Positions 46,310-58,559 are shown, counted from the stretch's first letter. The stretch is DNA of 64,000 bases from Heterobilharzia americana (GCA_944470555.2 OX104134.1:48544691-48608690); one strand, 5' to 3'. The notes: generated from the letters alone by a model not told the origin. Numbers and translations are program-made.

Positions 46310-47650
46310 TAGTTATGCTAGAATGTAAATTACAGCTAATACCAACTAGGAGTAAAGGTAGTCATTATTACTAACTGAAGTCCACTTGTTGCATCTTACA
46401 ACGTACATGACCCTATGTGCCAGGCTGAAAAATGTGATCTAAGAATGTGCTTAGTACCATTAGAGATTTATGCTAGAATTCGAAGCACGTAACGGAAGCA
46501 TAATTAGCTCTCTAATTTTTAACATTGGATAACTGGTTTCATCATAAGCATTAATATCCTCCAATCTTTCACTACGTAATCTCGTAGTGTTCACTATTAC
46601 TTCGGTGTTTACTGCAGACATTGAGGTTATTATTATTTTATTTTTTTAAATATGACATTTTGCACTAAACTGATAGTTTCTGTTGTTCTATAAGAGCTTA
46701 GCGAATTTTTTTTGACGATACATATTTGTTCTGTTGTATGTGATAATGGATAATACACTCTATTGTGACTGCCTGTTGTACCGTTAGGCTGCCATCGATT
46801 CACTAAATACTCAAACCGAAGAAATCATTATTATCGATTCTTTTCACAAATTTGAGTAAACTTACTACTAGGCAACGTCACTTGACTTCGACTATTATTG
46901 ACTATTTCTAGTAGACTAGATGAAATCAGCTGAACGTGACATTAGACATGCCAAAAATTTATCCCCAAAAAATTCCTAGTTATGTTCAGTCAACTGATAT
47001 CGATTGATTCCTAAAGGTGATTCTTACCACCAAGTAACTTATTAAAGGTAGAACTACTGAACAACCTTTCCGTCCTCATTTAGTATTCTCCAACAACTGT
47101 GAAAGCATGCAATCCACCCTCTTAAGATTTCAACACGAAAAGGCGGATGCTTTTAACACAAAAGTGTTTTTCACAGCTTCACCATCGTAAATACACATGA
47201 TAGAGTGGATAACAAATCTTGACGGTTCCTTATTGAGGACAAAAGTTCGCTACTTAGTCAAAACAAGTTAATGACTTATGTTGGAATATTTTAGAATGAG
47301 ATTAAGGATACAGGATAACGGGATTATCTAAGACATCATACTGGTGGTAATGATAGAGGTTGCATATACTTTACATACTCAGAATTTGTCTGGATTTGTG
47401 CATTTGCACAAGTTTTGGTTTTGGACGCAAACCTTATCCCGAATACTTTTGACATGTTTGGTCTTCTTCCTAGAGGTCTTTCCGAACGAACTCTAAGATT
47501 AATGATTTTCCGTAAAGGTGCCTCAAAATACATTTCTGTTTTGTCAGTCAAACCAGATAGCGTTTTCCAAATGGCTATATCGTACAGCTGGTTAATTAAG
47601 TATAATAGCTTGAAATGAGCTTGTAGACATACGCTACGGAGCAGCACTCT
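46310..47650. other. Non-coding stretch
   Basis: No further exon in the right phase was convincing. Frames near 47336-47647 lack splice or family support. Confidence 0.4.
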
Positions 47651-47654
47651 TTGT

Positions 47655-47768
47655 GTGAGGACTTAAGGTAGTGTGACTGCCCAAACCGTGGTAGGTGGGG
47701 CCCGGTTTGAACCCATGACCCACTAACTGAAAGTCAACTCCATAAACCAAGAAGCCACAACTGATTTT
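47655..47768 (-). repeat. SINE-A copy
   Basis: On the minus strand: GTGGCTTCTTGGTTTATGG, box B ATGGGTTCAAACCGGG, CCCCACCTACCACGGTTTGG, then CAGTCACACTACC. Confidence 0.6.
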
Positions 47769-47859
47769 ATTAACTGCACATTGGTATGTATCTGTCTTGC
47801 GTCGAACATGCAGTAATATGCAGTTGGTAAAATCAGCTCGCATGCAAGACAATTATCTT

Positions 47860-49085
47860 CATGATAACCGTCTTTTCGTTTCTCCCTATAATTCTGAAAA
47901 AACTAACTATTGATGAATAACGACTACACCATGCTTATCCTCAGCTTATAAATAAATGCACTTCGGAAGTATTTAAGCGTAGAACAAATATCTTTTAGTC
48001 ACTGCTAGTACCAGTTGTTAAGCTGAATGTGTAAAGGAGAGTTATTTGAAAACAAATGAGGACAAGAAAGTGACCATCGTTAGGTAAAGAAAACTACATC
48101 TCTCCACTCCTCTGTTTGGTTACTGATGACTAAACGTGATTGACCACTGGCTGTTTCACCATGTTTAGCCCAAATATTTTGTTGGTGTTCAATAAATATT
48201 TAACTAACAATCGATTTCTATAACGCAACATGTCGTAATAAACTTTTAAGACTAAGTGAGCTAAATTTTCCGTCAAGCACAATGAGGAGTGTTTGAGGCA
48301 GTGAATGCTTTTCATACCGATAGAGGTCAACTCGACATATCCCATCTGAGTATTAGGATTCACTAAAGTTTGTTTCAAAGTCAAATAGATTTCGTGATTT
48401 TTTCTGATCTCCTTCAGTAATTTGTATGGTTTCAACCGTTCATATTATTCACTTTAACCTTGTTCAGATAATCACCATCGTGAAGACATTTCATGTAACC
48501 TTTTGGCAGCTCCAACAAAATTCTTAGTACTGCCTTTTCGACCTAAGTCTCTTCGTGAATAGGAGAATGTTTAGACTATCACTACACTTCAGTGTTAGTC
48601 AAAATTGATCTCTGTATGTTAGTCAGCCAAGAAGTTGCCGGCATTTTTATATGCAAACTTGACATGCTATAACCCTCAGGATTATAAAGTTGTTCAGTGG
48701 TTCCGAAGCAGAAAATATCACAGTAATCGAGTACACAGAAATCAACGAAAATCCAACCTAAAGCTACAATCCGCACATCAACATTTGTGGCTCCAATAGA
48801 TTGCTTGGTGCGTAACAGTTCAACATTCTGTGACTTGGTACTTTTCAATACAACCCATTATTCACTTCATTCAGATTAAATTTCCAAAGTCCCTAGGCTG
48901 AAACTTTAGTTAGGCAATACAAGTCTCGAATCCTTTGTGTTTCCAACAAATTATTAGGTTTGATAGCTTTATAGAAACCAAAAACTTGGATTCAGTCCAG
49001 AAATATATTTCCAGTCATTTTACTATGTGCTTTTCATGTTTATACAAACTGGTAGTGGAGACATTAGCAACTGAAATTATGAGAC
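47860..49085. other. Non-coding stretch
   Basis: Several frames of 80-100 codons exist on the minus strand, but none has recognisable motifs, splice structure or coding-like composition. Confidence 0.4.
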
Positions 49086-49089
49086 TGAA

Positions 49090-51200
49090 GGATCACACAT
49101 GAAGAATTCAGTTTTATGCGTCAACTAAAAAGTAGATTGAGAAAAAGTCTACTCAACGACCGCGAACAGTGGTGGGCAGCGAAGGCTAAAGAGATGGAAA
49201 AGGCAGCGGCGATTAGTAACAGTAGATAGTTATTTAGACTTATTAAAAAACTGGGGGAAAATGGTCAACTGTGGTTAGTGAGGTTATAGCAGAGAAGGAC
49301 GGATCTGTGATTCACTCTCAGAGGAGACGACTGGAACGATGGGCAGAACACTTCGAGGAACAGTTTAACTGACCTCTAGCCACCACTGCGTTGCCCGTTA
49401 TCCAGTCAGATCCTAAGTGGAACATTGAGATAGGCCCCCCAACACTAGCAGAAGTCGTAAAAGCAATAGGTAACCTGAAAAGAGGAAGGGACGCAGGACG
49501 AGACGGACTAACTTCAGAGGTATACAAGCATGGCGGTATAATGCTCTTAGCCATGCTAAAGGAAGTGTTAACCAGTATGTGGGAATCAAATACGATCTCC
49601 TCTGACTGGTCTAAATCACTGATTATCCCAGTCTTCAAGAAAGACGAGAAGCCCTCTTGTGATAACCACAGAGGAATCGACCTGACGAAAATAGCGTCCA
49701 AGATCCTATAATTCTTTGACGCCTGATTGGAGCTCGGGAACAGCAAGCCCGAGAAAACCAGGAAGGCTTCAGACCCGGCTGCGAGTTTATTGACCAAATA
49801 TTCACACTGCGCCAGGTTCTGGAACACAGGCATGCTTACCGACGCCCGACACTAGCTGTATTTCTCGACCTGAAGGAGACTTTTGACTCTGTTGATCGAG
49901 AAGTCTTATGGCAATGTCTCTCACTGGAAGGTGTGTGTGCCGAGTAAGTACATCACCTCATTGAAGGCCCTCTACTCGAACACTTGTGGGCGTGTTAAAG
50001 CCATAGTGAGGTGTCCAGGGAGCTATACTCATCGAGTGGTGTCCATCAGGGGTGCCTACTCTCTCCATTCTGATATAATTTCATCACAGATATTCTTATG
50101 GGTCTGCCTCTCGTCACCTGATTACACAGACGTTGACCTAATCGCAGGAGAATTTCTGTTATACCTAGAATATGCAGATGACATGGTCCTGTTAGGTGAA
50201 GACGCTGACAAGATGCAGAGTCTTCTGAACACTTGGAGTGCCAATTTGAGAATGTTTGGGATGCGTTTCTCACCACCCAAATACAAATTGCTGCTCCAGG
50301 ATTGAGCTTCAACGGTGCCACGGCTAACAATGGAGAGTGTAGTGATTGAGTGTGTCAACCACTTCACCTACCTGGGAAGTAAGATCAGTCCTGGTGGCTC
50401 AGTGGCCGATGAAATCTCTGTATGGATATAAAGGGCTCGACTGGCTCTCACCAACTTACGCCACATGTGGCGCCGCCGTGATATCCGATTGTCTATTAAG
50501 GGTCGCACGTAATGCACAGCAGTCCGCTGTGTTCTGTTGTATGCCTGTGAAACATGGCCATTGAAGGTGGAAGACATGAGAAGACTTTAAGTGTTTGACC
50601 ACCGTTGCCATCGTACTATAGGCCGTATTCCGTGGTATCACCATGTCAGTAACGCAGACGTCAGGTCGACAGTTTTAGGGAGTAGAGGTAAATCAGTTGA
50701 CGAGGTTATGAACCTCCATCAACTAAGATGGTTGGGACACGAACTACTTATGCCTAGTCGCCGATTGCCTCGTCACACAATGTTGGCTGAGGTGGGTCCA
50801 GGCTGGAAAAAGGCCCGAGGCGACCAGACTAAAACATGGCACCAATGCATGAAGTCTCTGACTGTTGGTTTGAGCCATGTGGCGCGATGCAGACTAGTCG
50901 GTTGGGGTCCGCGGGACAAGAGGAACCAGTGGTTGGAGACTCTAGGTGATGTGGCTCAGAACCGATGTCAGTGGCGCAGATGTATGCACACACTATCCTC
51001 ATCTTAACATTATGCCGAGTCTCACCACTTTGTCATTCTTCCTTTCTTTCTTCTCGTACTTTATATTTTTTTTGACTGAATTTTCTTATCTTCATCTTGC
51101 ACCTCACTGCCTTTTTACTTGATGTACTGATATGAGGTGTGGCAACTGGGACCATTACACAGCAATGCCTAGTCCTGTGTTGATATTGATGTTGATGAGA
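49090..51200 (+). mobile_element. RTE-type (SR2-like) LINE, 5'-truncated
   Basis: The linker reads SLLNDREQWWAAKAKEMEKA (about 49146-49205). RT follows: PTLAEVVKAIGNLKRGRDAG, DGLTSEVYKHGG, SDWSKSLIIPVFKKD, CDNHRGIDLTKIASKIL (about 49659-49709). After frame breaks, catalytic LEYADDMVLLGEDADKM (about 50165-50215) and MFGMRFSP appear. The C-terminal domain reads VFDHRCHRTIGRIPWYHH, LHQLRWLGHELLMPS and NRCQWRRCMHTLSSS, ending at 51004. The 3' UTR to about 51195 matches the fragment at 51949. The palm aspartates survive, but stops at 49709 and frameshifts near 49740-49880 break it. It is the best-preserved SR2-like copy here. Confidence 0.87.
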
Positions 51201-51547
51201 AACTTAATTTTATAAAATTATTAACCGATTCCTAAACACACTAGTTTGATATTGAGAATATCACCTCATAGGCAAACGAAAATAAATGTAACGCATTTAT
51301 TGCATAGTATCAAGATTTTTGTGTATCCAAGATGTTTACCTTGGAAATAGAATCATTTATCTCTATATTGTCAAAGTTTTCATCTACAGTGGGATTTCTA
51401 ACATACTAAACCGATAAACAAGAGTAGTCCGTGAATGTAACTGACTAGAGATACTATTTCAATGACCTAGATTACTATGTAGACTGATGGTCCACAAATC
51501 AGATTGTAGGTCTGTGGGGATTGACTGATTTCAAGGTGTTGACGATG

Positions 51548-51660
51548 GACTGACGTCAGTTGGAGAACCATTGAAAATTTGAGAGCACTGGACAGCTATT
51601 TCGTCTTAGTATGGGATTGGTCAGCAGTGTGCACTCATGCTACCAACATGAATCCAACCA
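51548..51660 (-). repeat. Hammerhead repeat, degenerate
   Basis: The minus strand has stem I CACTG/CAGTG, core CTGACCA (the conserved G at core position 8 is C), a weakened stem II around CATACT, GAAA, a short stem III and an intact GTC cleavage triplet. It is followed by the family tail ending GACGTCAGTCCATC. Only one arm of the foldback is present. Confidence 0.55.
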
Positions 51661-51948
51661 TGTACCGTCAGATTTCGTGGCAAGCACGTTACCGCTTGGC
51701 CATTGAGTCAGAAGGTAATGGTTTACATTTTCATACTTCTTTCGATTTGCCATATAGCGCGATCATTATCGAATGTCATCGGCCAGTATTTGTTGAAGAC
51801 CATTTCGAAATTCACTGTTTATTGTTTAAAATGTCGTTTGATTAATTATTTTCATTAGGGAAACTGAAACGAAGTTAACGATTCAAGCTTCGTTACTAAA
51901 TAATGCTTGTAAAAAACCATTTACAGATAATTAGGGAAATGTTGATAC

Positions 51949-52025
51949 GCCTTTTTACTTGATGTACTGATATGAGGTGTGGCAACTCGGACCGTTACAC
52001 AGCAAGGCCTGGTCCTATGATGATG
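51949..52025 (+). mobile_element. Solo 3' UTR of the SR2-like LINE
   Basis: 77 bases matching 51112-51180 almost exactly (TTTTTACTTGATGTACTGAT, ATGAGGTGTGGCAACT, TTACACAGCAA). It ends with ATGATGATGAA where the larger copy has a GATGTTGATGAG-type tail. It is an extreme 5' truncation. Confidence 0.8.
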
Positions 52026-52029
52026 AAGC

Positions 52030-52685
52030 GTCAACTATTCTTATAAAGAACACAGGTAAAGTTCAGCAGTTTTAGTTAATATACAGAACCTGATAATATA
52101 CAATAAGTGAATAGACTTTTGTGGGTTGAAGGAGTAGACGAAGTGAACATACTAAATGAATAACCTAGCGTGGCTTGCTGCCTCAGCAGTCAGTAGTGTT
52201 GTTTGCCAATTGAATCAAGGTTATGAAGAACAGCCGTAAGATATTCCTTGCCAAGCGTTATTGGCCTCTAGGTTTAACTGCACTTTGAATGTAGATTACT
52301 TTGCCACGCCTGGAACAGAACACCTGTCAATCACGAATAGCATTGGTAATTTCCTTATTTCATAGCCAAAAGCCTTTGAACTTGGACCGTGATAATAAAC
52401 TTTCTATACCTTAATCCCTATTTTTAACTTCTAACAATAAAATCGTAATCAGTACACTTCTCACCATACGAAAACTAGTGAATCAAGTGGAAACAACAGC
52501 ACTGTATTTTTCGAATTTATGAAATTTTATTCCAAGGCATACCTAAGACTAAAGAAGTTAATTGTATCCAAATGATGGAACTCTTAGCCATCTAGATAAG
52601 GGATGCCTAGTTGGTCTCTGCCGCACATTATGAAGGATGTCACAGAAAATCTTAAGTATCAGTCGACCACTTAACAACTTTTCTT
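52030..52685. other. Non-coding stretch
   Basis: No exon or repeat recognised. Confidence 0.45.
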
Positions 52686-52689
52686 TTTA

Positions 52690-53813
52690 TTATCATTATG
52701 AGTTGTCCATTGGGTTCCTAGTAGTTCATAGTGTTTCAGTAGCAAGTCCCTATTGCACTCTCTCCTCTGAAGTCTTTTCAACCTGGCTCCACGACTCCCC
52801 ATAACCTTTCATTTCTTCATCACACAACCTCCTCCATGTCACCCTCACCCAACTCGTCGTTTCCCCTTCGGATTCCACTCTAGGGCCTACCCTGGTGCGT
52901 GTTGTCTCCAAACAGTCGTCTCAGTGCACGCCTAATCCATTTCCACTTCCTTCCGTACATTTGTTGGGCGATAGTTATTGGTGCTTGCTGTTGTTGGTTG
53001 GGTATCTTCAGCATCTCTGTTTTCTCTACGTTCACTTGAAGCCCCGTTTTCCTTCGCTGCCTCTTCTGTCAACTAATTGTTTATTGCCTGTAGATCTTTG
53101 AGTTTGTGCAACATTAGACACAAATCATCATCGGCGAAATCCAAATCTTCTGGGCTATTTTCATCAGTCCAGCCAGCATATGACCATCTTCTCACTCCTC
53201 ACAGTTTCTTGCATGATCAAGTCCAGTTCAGTCGACCACAATCAGAAAGGTCATCGGTGTTGGTAGGCAGCAGCCTTGTCTTACTCCTGTCTTCACTTCA
53301 AAGGCGTCACTGAGTTTTCCATTGTGAGCCACTTGGCATATGGCGTCTTCATATAGTTGTTGAATGAGGTTGATAAATATTTGTGGCACTCCATAGTGTT
53401 GTAGCAACTGTCAAATTACTTCTCGGTCGACGCTGTCGAAAGCCTTTTAAAAGTCGATGAAGTTGTTCTATGAAGATGCGCAGCATAGCGTTGCAATTCG
53501 GTCCGCACATGAATTGTTCTTCCTGAAGCCAGCCAGCCAGCCAGCCAGCCTGTTCCGGTCGCAATTTCGAATGCAGAGCATTGTTTACTCTCTCTCAAGG
53601 ATGATGTGGCTTAATATTTTGTTTGGGGTGGACAAAAAGACAGGAGCATGATTCCGTGCCAGTTCTTGCAAAGACTTAAGTCTCCCTTCTTTGGAAGCTT
53701 GACAAGGCAGTCCTCCTTCCAATCTGCAGGTACCTTTCTTCCTTTCCTTCCAAATCTTCAGCAATGGTGGTGTGAGCATATCCGTTGCAAATGTCTCTGT
53801 GTCTGTTTTCAGG
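52690..53813 (-). mobile_element. RTE-type LINE family 1, copy 4 (5'-truncated, internal deletion)
   Basis: From about 52980 to 53813 it is at a constant 40,940-base offset from copy 1, on the same strand and with the same frame breaks and CTGG x5 tract (about 53530-53550). It stops abruptly at 53813 inside the RT, giving the 5' truncation. About 380 bases present in copy 1 (roughly 11650-12026) are missing; the junction at about 52970 falls at a shared CGAT. The 3' edge merges with an A/T-rich tail near 52690. Confidence 0.85.
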
Positions 53814-54487
53814 GCAATTGACTTCTAAGCTGTTTTCCTCTGTTCAATCACTGCAAACGTATGGAGCATCTCAGAACTGTCTAGTTTCAGAAGTCTTTAT
53901 GTGAAATGAAGAAAACAGTTGCGGTCATTTTAAAGTATCAGGCTCATTGTCTCCCAGATTAACTCGCGTATTCTTCAGTCAAATTATGGACAATGTTTAG
54001 TCTAAGCTTTGGTAGAGTTCAACTTGTTCTCTGCATATTCGCATACTTTTATTTTCTTTCGAATATTCAAAGAAAGGTTATATGCAGATTAATGGTGAAA
54101 ATATGAAGGGAGTTCGGGTTCGAAGGTCAAACTGTTGCAAATCAAGAGCAACGAACTCTGTGACATGAATCTCATTCATTTCGTGTGCTCTTAATTGTCC
54201 ACAAACTCACTAATTTCGTAATTGTTTACGGTAAGCTGTCAGTCTTCAGCATAAGTCATTTCAATGGTAAAATCAACCCCAAATGCATCTTTCATATATA
54301 TATCCTCAGCCTTAGCAGGTCTCCAAGGTGAACAGCCTCTAGCAGTGGAACACTGTAGGTAGGGGAATTCGGCAAACTGGATCAGTAGCTTCAGGAGAAG
54401 AATTGGGTCTGTGGACTGAGTTCACTTACCTGTCGGCCTAGTTGGTTGCTAGTTTATTTGCTACGTTGGATGCTTTGGTACATTTTG

Positions 54488-54490
<3 letters not shown>
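53814..54490. other. Non-coding stretch
   Basis: No exon or recognisable repeat before the TA array. Confidence 0.4.

Positions 54491-54492
<2 letters not shown>

Positions 54493-54556
<64 letters not shown>
54493..54556. repeat. (TA)n microsatellite
   Basis: A continuous TA run of about 32 units. Confidence 0.95.
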
Positions 54557-54558
<2 letters not shown>

Positions 54559-54919
54559 GACAACAGAGATGAATGACGAAGTTCTCGACCTAATCAACCA
54601 ATACAGGGAACCAGTAACATAACACATCAGACTGTAAAATTGATCAGTGAACCCAAAGAAAATAATGCGACGTAATTGTAGTACAAGAATATTATTGTAG
54701 CTCATATGGGAGGAATGTTGATAAAAGGGGGAAAACAACAAAGATGGTGTGCGAAGTAAGTGTATGAATTATTGGTAGAGGAATGGAAAGGATGTGCTAG
54801 CAACCATGATTAAGATATGATGGATTAAAGTAAATCGAAAACGATGGAAACATGAATCATGTTCGAAAATACAGACAATACGATAAAAAAAAGAATGAGA
54901 TAGTAAGTCAAATTGTAGG

Positions 54920-55180
54920 AAAGGAAGAATTCACCAAGGCAATCCAAGGTGAACCGCAAACTCTTTTTGTACACATAAATTTGATTTCAGTCGACAGATT
55001 ACTGCTGTTTCTGCATAACGTAGCAATCTACTATTTATCTGTCGATTACCTTGAAAGCTACGTTTGAGCTGATGGGATGACCTGTATCGAGGATGTGCTT
55101 ATCAATCAATGGGCTTTGCTTGGTCGTCTTTCACCTGTTAATGACAGGCTTTTCTGTTCTTGCTTTGCAAAAATTTACCA
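54920..55180 (-). mobile_element. PLE GIY-YIG tail fragment 1 of a tandem pair
   Basis: On the minus strand KHILDTGHPISSNVAFKVID is followed, after one frameshift, by LLRYAETAVICRLKSNLCVQ and KEFAVHLGLPW. This is the PLE sequence after the GIY-YIG core (TGH, AFKV, AEA-like, R-x-KP/KS-x-LCVQK, L-x-LPW). The core itself is not readable. Confidence 0.65.
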
Positions 55181-55199
55181 AGGGAACTAACTGTATTAC

Positions 55200-55500
55200 G
55201 GTTGATTTGTGAGTCGAAATAGTAATGGAAACCGACAGAGCATGAATAATTGTGCGTTGACCTTGGTTTCAGGCTGAATTAACCAAGGGAGTTTTTGTAT
55301 GAAAGTTGTTCCTGTACAAATAAATGTGTCTTAGACATCTGGTCACTAAGGCGTCGAGGTATTTGAGAATGTGCCCTCTGGCTCATTTTTTTAGTAGATC
55401 AAAAGGGTGGAAAACATCATTGCTGTGACCTGTCTCATTGATATGTTTCGTAATCGAAGAGGTAGAACATCTACTACCAACGTGTATAGACTGAGATGAT
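55200..55500 (-). mobile_element. PLE GIY-YIG tail fragment 2 of a tandem pair
   Basis: The minus strand reads SRCSTSSITKHINETGHSND, then HPFDLLKK, a stop, and LKYLDALVTRCLRHICLYRN. This is the same segment order as the fragment just downstream (54920-55180) but much more diverged, so it is not a recent duplicate. It resembles 59300-59540 (KHINES). Confidence 0.5.
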
Positions 55501-55509
55501 TCGATTTGC

Positions 55510-57930
55510 TTTCAAAGCCTCTTTGCCACATGCTCTGGGACGTTTACTTCTGTGAACGTACAAGTCTTCTTTATATGGTTTGTGACATTATCTTCCATGT
55601 GCTGGTTCAGGTCTTAGTCGTCTACTATATCTTTCTAACATCAACGTTGTTTTTGCTTCAAGCTCTCAGCATGAGAGCTATCTTTGTTTGGAAGGTTGAT
55701 AAAGGTGTGGCGCAAATGCATTACGCGATTCACATAGAGTACGTCTTCCTATCGCTTTGACATAGTTTACACAAGGAATTAATTCTTTTTTAATTCGTTA
55801 AATTGTCATTTTAGATCCCGCCAAACTTTTCTCACAAAGACCTTGTTCACTCTTAGTTGCGTCCAGATTTCGGTTCTTGTGTTCGAACGAAGTCGATAAC
55901 TTGATTGTAATATTCCGTACTGCCAGCGTCCGATATATCTTTTTCTACCTGTTTAATCTTTCGTAATTCATATTACTGTACGTAAATGTACCAAACAGTG
56001 TTAGTAGTCAGCAGCTTATTTCTTGTTTAATATGTTCCATTTCATTCCATCTACTGAATTCTGAATATCTGAAAAACTGGGGCAATATTCTCTCTATGGC
56101 ACAATTGTGAACATGTTGTTTATTTGGTTAGTATGGTTGATTTTCAGCCTCCTATCAAGGTTTGCTCCGACCAGTTAGTATCCTTCATCTGTATACAATA
56201 CGTCTGACTCACTGATTTGCACATGATTGGCGAGGTATATTTTATTCATACGAAACAGGGGTGACATTTATTAAGTTAGGGTTGCTTATCGACCTTTATT
56301 TGTTATTTATTTACTGTTACATTGAATAGTTTATCATTACATTGTACCTAAATGATACAACGGCTATTTATATACTATTTAAAACTCATAAATTTTCACT
56401 TTATTATCATGCAATTAATTCGAGATCAATATGAATCTTAACATATTATCAGTAAAATTTACTGATACTGCATTAATCCATCACAGTACACAAACTTTTC
56501 ATTGCTACATGAATGAATGAATGTTATCATCAACTGTTGTGTCTATAGGACTAAGTAGAATCACTCGTTTGCGTTGAGGCTGAACTATCTTCACATTTAT
56601 CGTTTTCTTTTCATCACATTTGATTGCCTGATCACTTCAGTTAAGCATTTTCTCAATTTTGGAGATTGTATTTTATTAAATTTGGTTAAAATCGAGAATT
56701 AGGGCCCTCTCTTCGAAGCCTTTAATTTTTGGACAGTATGTTACTGCACCGGATTAAAGTTCAGTAAGTGGAATATAAGTTATTTAGTGTTCTTTTGGGA
56801 CTCATCCGCCGGTGTTAACCATAACTTCTTCACAGTTGATCCTGGTGACCATGCGTGTCTTATTTCATCTAAATGAAAACTCTTAAATTACATCAGTATC
56901 AGATCGCTACTGATCTCAAAACATTTAGGAATTTTAACCGTTAGTCTTAAACCATCAAAATCTGTTTATTTTTATTGCAAACAAGATTAGTGGGGACCGA
57001 TAGAACTTTCTGCTGGAAATTTACACCGAGTACTCGTAAATTAATAAAACTTTGGATTCGACACAGTTTATACGAATAAAATCTGCATTCTACTTTCAAG
57101 ATAAATTGTCGCTCGGTTTCCATTACTTCTTCGCTTTCCTTCTGTGTTTCATTCTGTTCTATGTCTTTTCCTCTTTCAGAGTGTCTGTCACTTGAATGTC
57201 AATCCCCATTAGCTTTTCTAGCGATATCACCCTATGTACTAAAAGTGTGTTCCCATAAGAAACGTACACAATTATTCACTATCGTCTTACCATGCCACTA
57301 ATATCACTTAAATGATGGTAAAAATGAAAGTGGCTGCCGTTATAGTTTTATCGGTGTACGCTGTGATGCAGACTTAGTAGTAAATTCATGCTGGTGACCA
57401 ATATTCTAATTATAGTATCCTCTCGCTTTACAAAGGTGGGTTTATAATAATAAGTCAACCCTAAGAACTGTGCATTCTGCCTTACAGCCCATGTACAAAC
57501 TTTATAAACACTGACCTTATGTGTGACCGGATTTGTAATTCAAGAAGAAGTAAATTCCCCTGTTGGCTTACGGACATTATCAGCCACCTTCACAACTGCT
57601 ACGCTTCTCCGCCCTTTCTTGGTCTTTTTTTCTAATTTTTCATATTTGTCATTGCTTATTAATAGTCCTAAACCACCTTTAATTACTTCCAACTCCATAG
57701 TTCATGCTAGCGATTCAAGTCTAGCCCTGATCGTCTAAAAATCAGTTCCAAACTAAATGCGTAATTAGTTAGTGTCTACACGCTACACCCAATGGGAACA
57801 CTAACTTTAATGGCCAAAATTCTAACATCCTATGTCGTGGACATATGATGTGCTTGCGGGAAATGTATGTAGCATCGAAATATGTTTATTCATTTGACTT
57901 CATCTAACCAGTGTGATGATCGTGTGCTAT
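55510..57930. other. Non-coding stretch
   Basis: AT-rich, no exon or repeat recognised over about 2.4 kb. Confidence 0.45.
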
Positions 57931-57934
57931 GCCT

Positions 57935-58043
57935 ACTCCCTGCTATTTCCTATTATACGACTGTGAAATATAAACATGAGATAGGGCACATCGGAACGCT
58001 TCAAGTGTTTGACCACCACTACCTCCGTAGCATCATTCACACA
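57935..58043 (+). mobile_element. SR2-like LINE fragment cut by the assembly gap
   Basis: Translates to LQVFDHHYLRSIIHT just before the Ns, preceded by a CETW-like segment. This matches the VFDHRCLRSI motif of the LINE C-terminal domain (compare VFDHRCHRTI at about 50595). The rest is presumably inside the gap. Confidence 0.6.
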
Positions 58044-58543
58044 NNNNNNNNNNNNNNNNNNNNNNNNNNNNNNNNNNNNNNNNNNNNNNNNNNNNNNNNN
58101 NNNNNNNNNNNNNNNNNNNNNNNNNNNNNNNNNNNNNNNNNNNNNNNNNNNNNNNNNNNNNNNNNNNNNNNNNNNNNNNNNNNNNNNNNNNNNNNNNNNN
58201 NNNNNNNNNNNNNNNNNNNNNNNNNNNNNNNNNNNNNNNNNNNNNNNNNNNNNNNNNNNNNNNNNNNNNNNNNNNNNNNNNNNNNNNNNNNNNNNNNNNN
58301 NNNNNNNNNNNNNNNNNNNNNNNNNNNNNNNNNNNNNNNNNNNNNNNNNNNNNNNNNNNNNNNNNNNNNNNNNNNNNNNNNNNNNNNNNNNNNNNNNNNN
58401 NNNNNNNNNNNNNNNNNNNNNNNNNNNNNNNNNNNNNNNNNNNNNNNNNNNNNNNNNNNNNNNNNNNNNNNNNNNNNNNNNNNNNNNNNNNNNNNNNNNN
58501 NNNNNNNNNNNNNNNNNNNNNNNNNNNNNNNNNNNNNNNNNNN
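58044..58543. other. Assembly gap (500 Ns)
   Basis: Exactly 500 N characters, so probably a placeholder and not a measured length. Confidence 0.99.
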
Positions 58544-58559
58544 GAGATAAACAACAAAC

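Noticed and set aside
48130..48848. Minus-strand frames of 88-101 codons as genes
   Set aside because: No recognisable domain, no splice-site support and no relation to neighbouring elements. They are likely chance frames.
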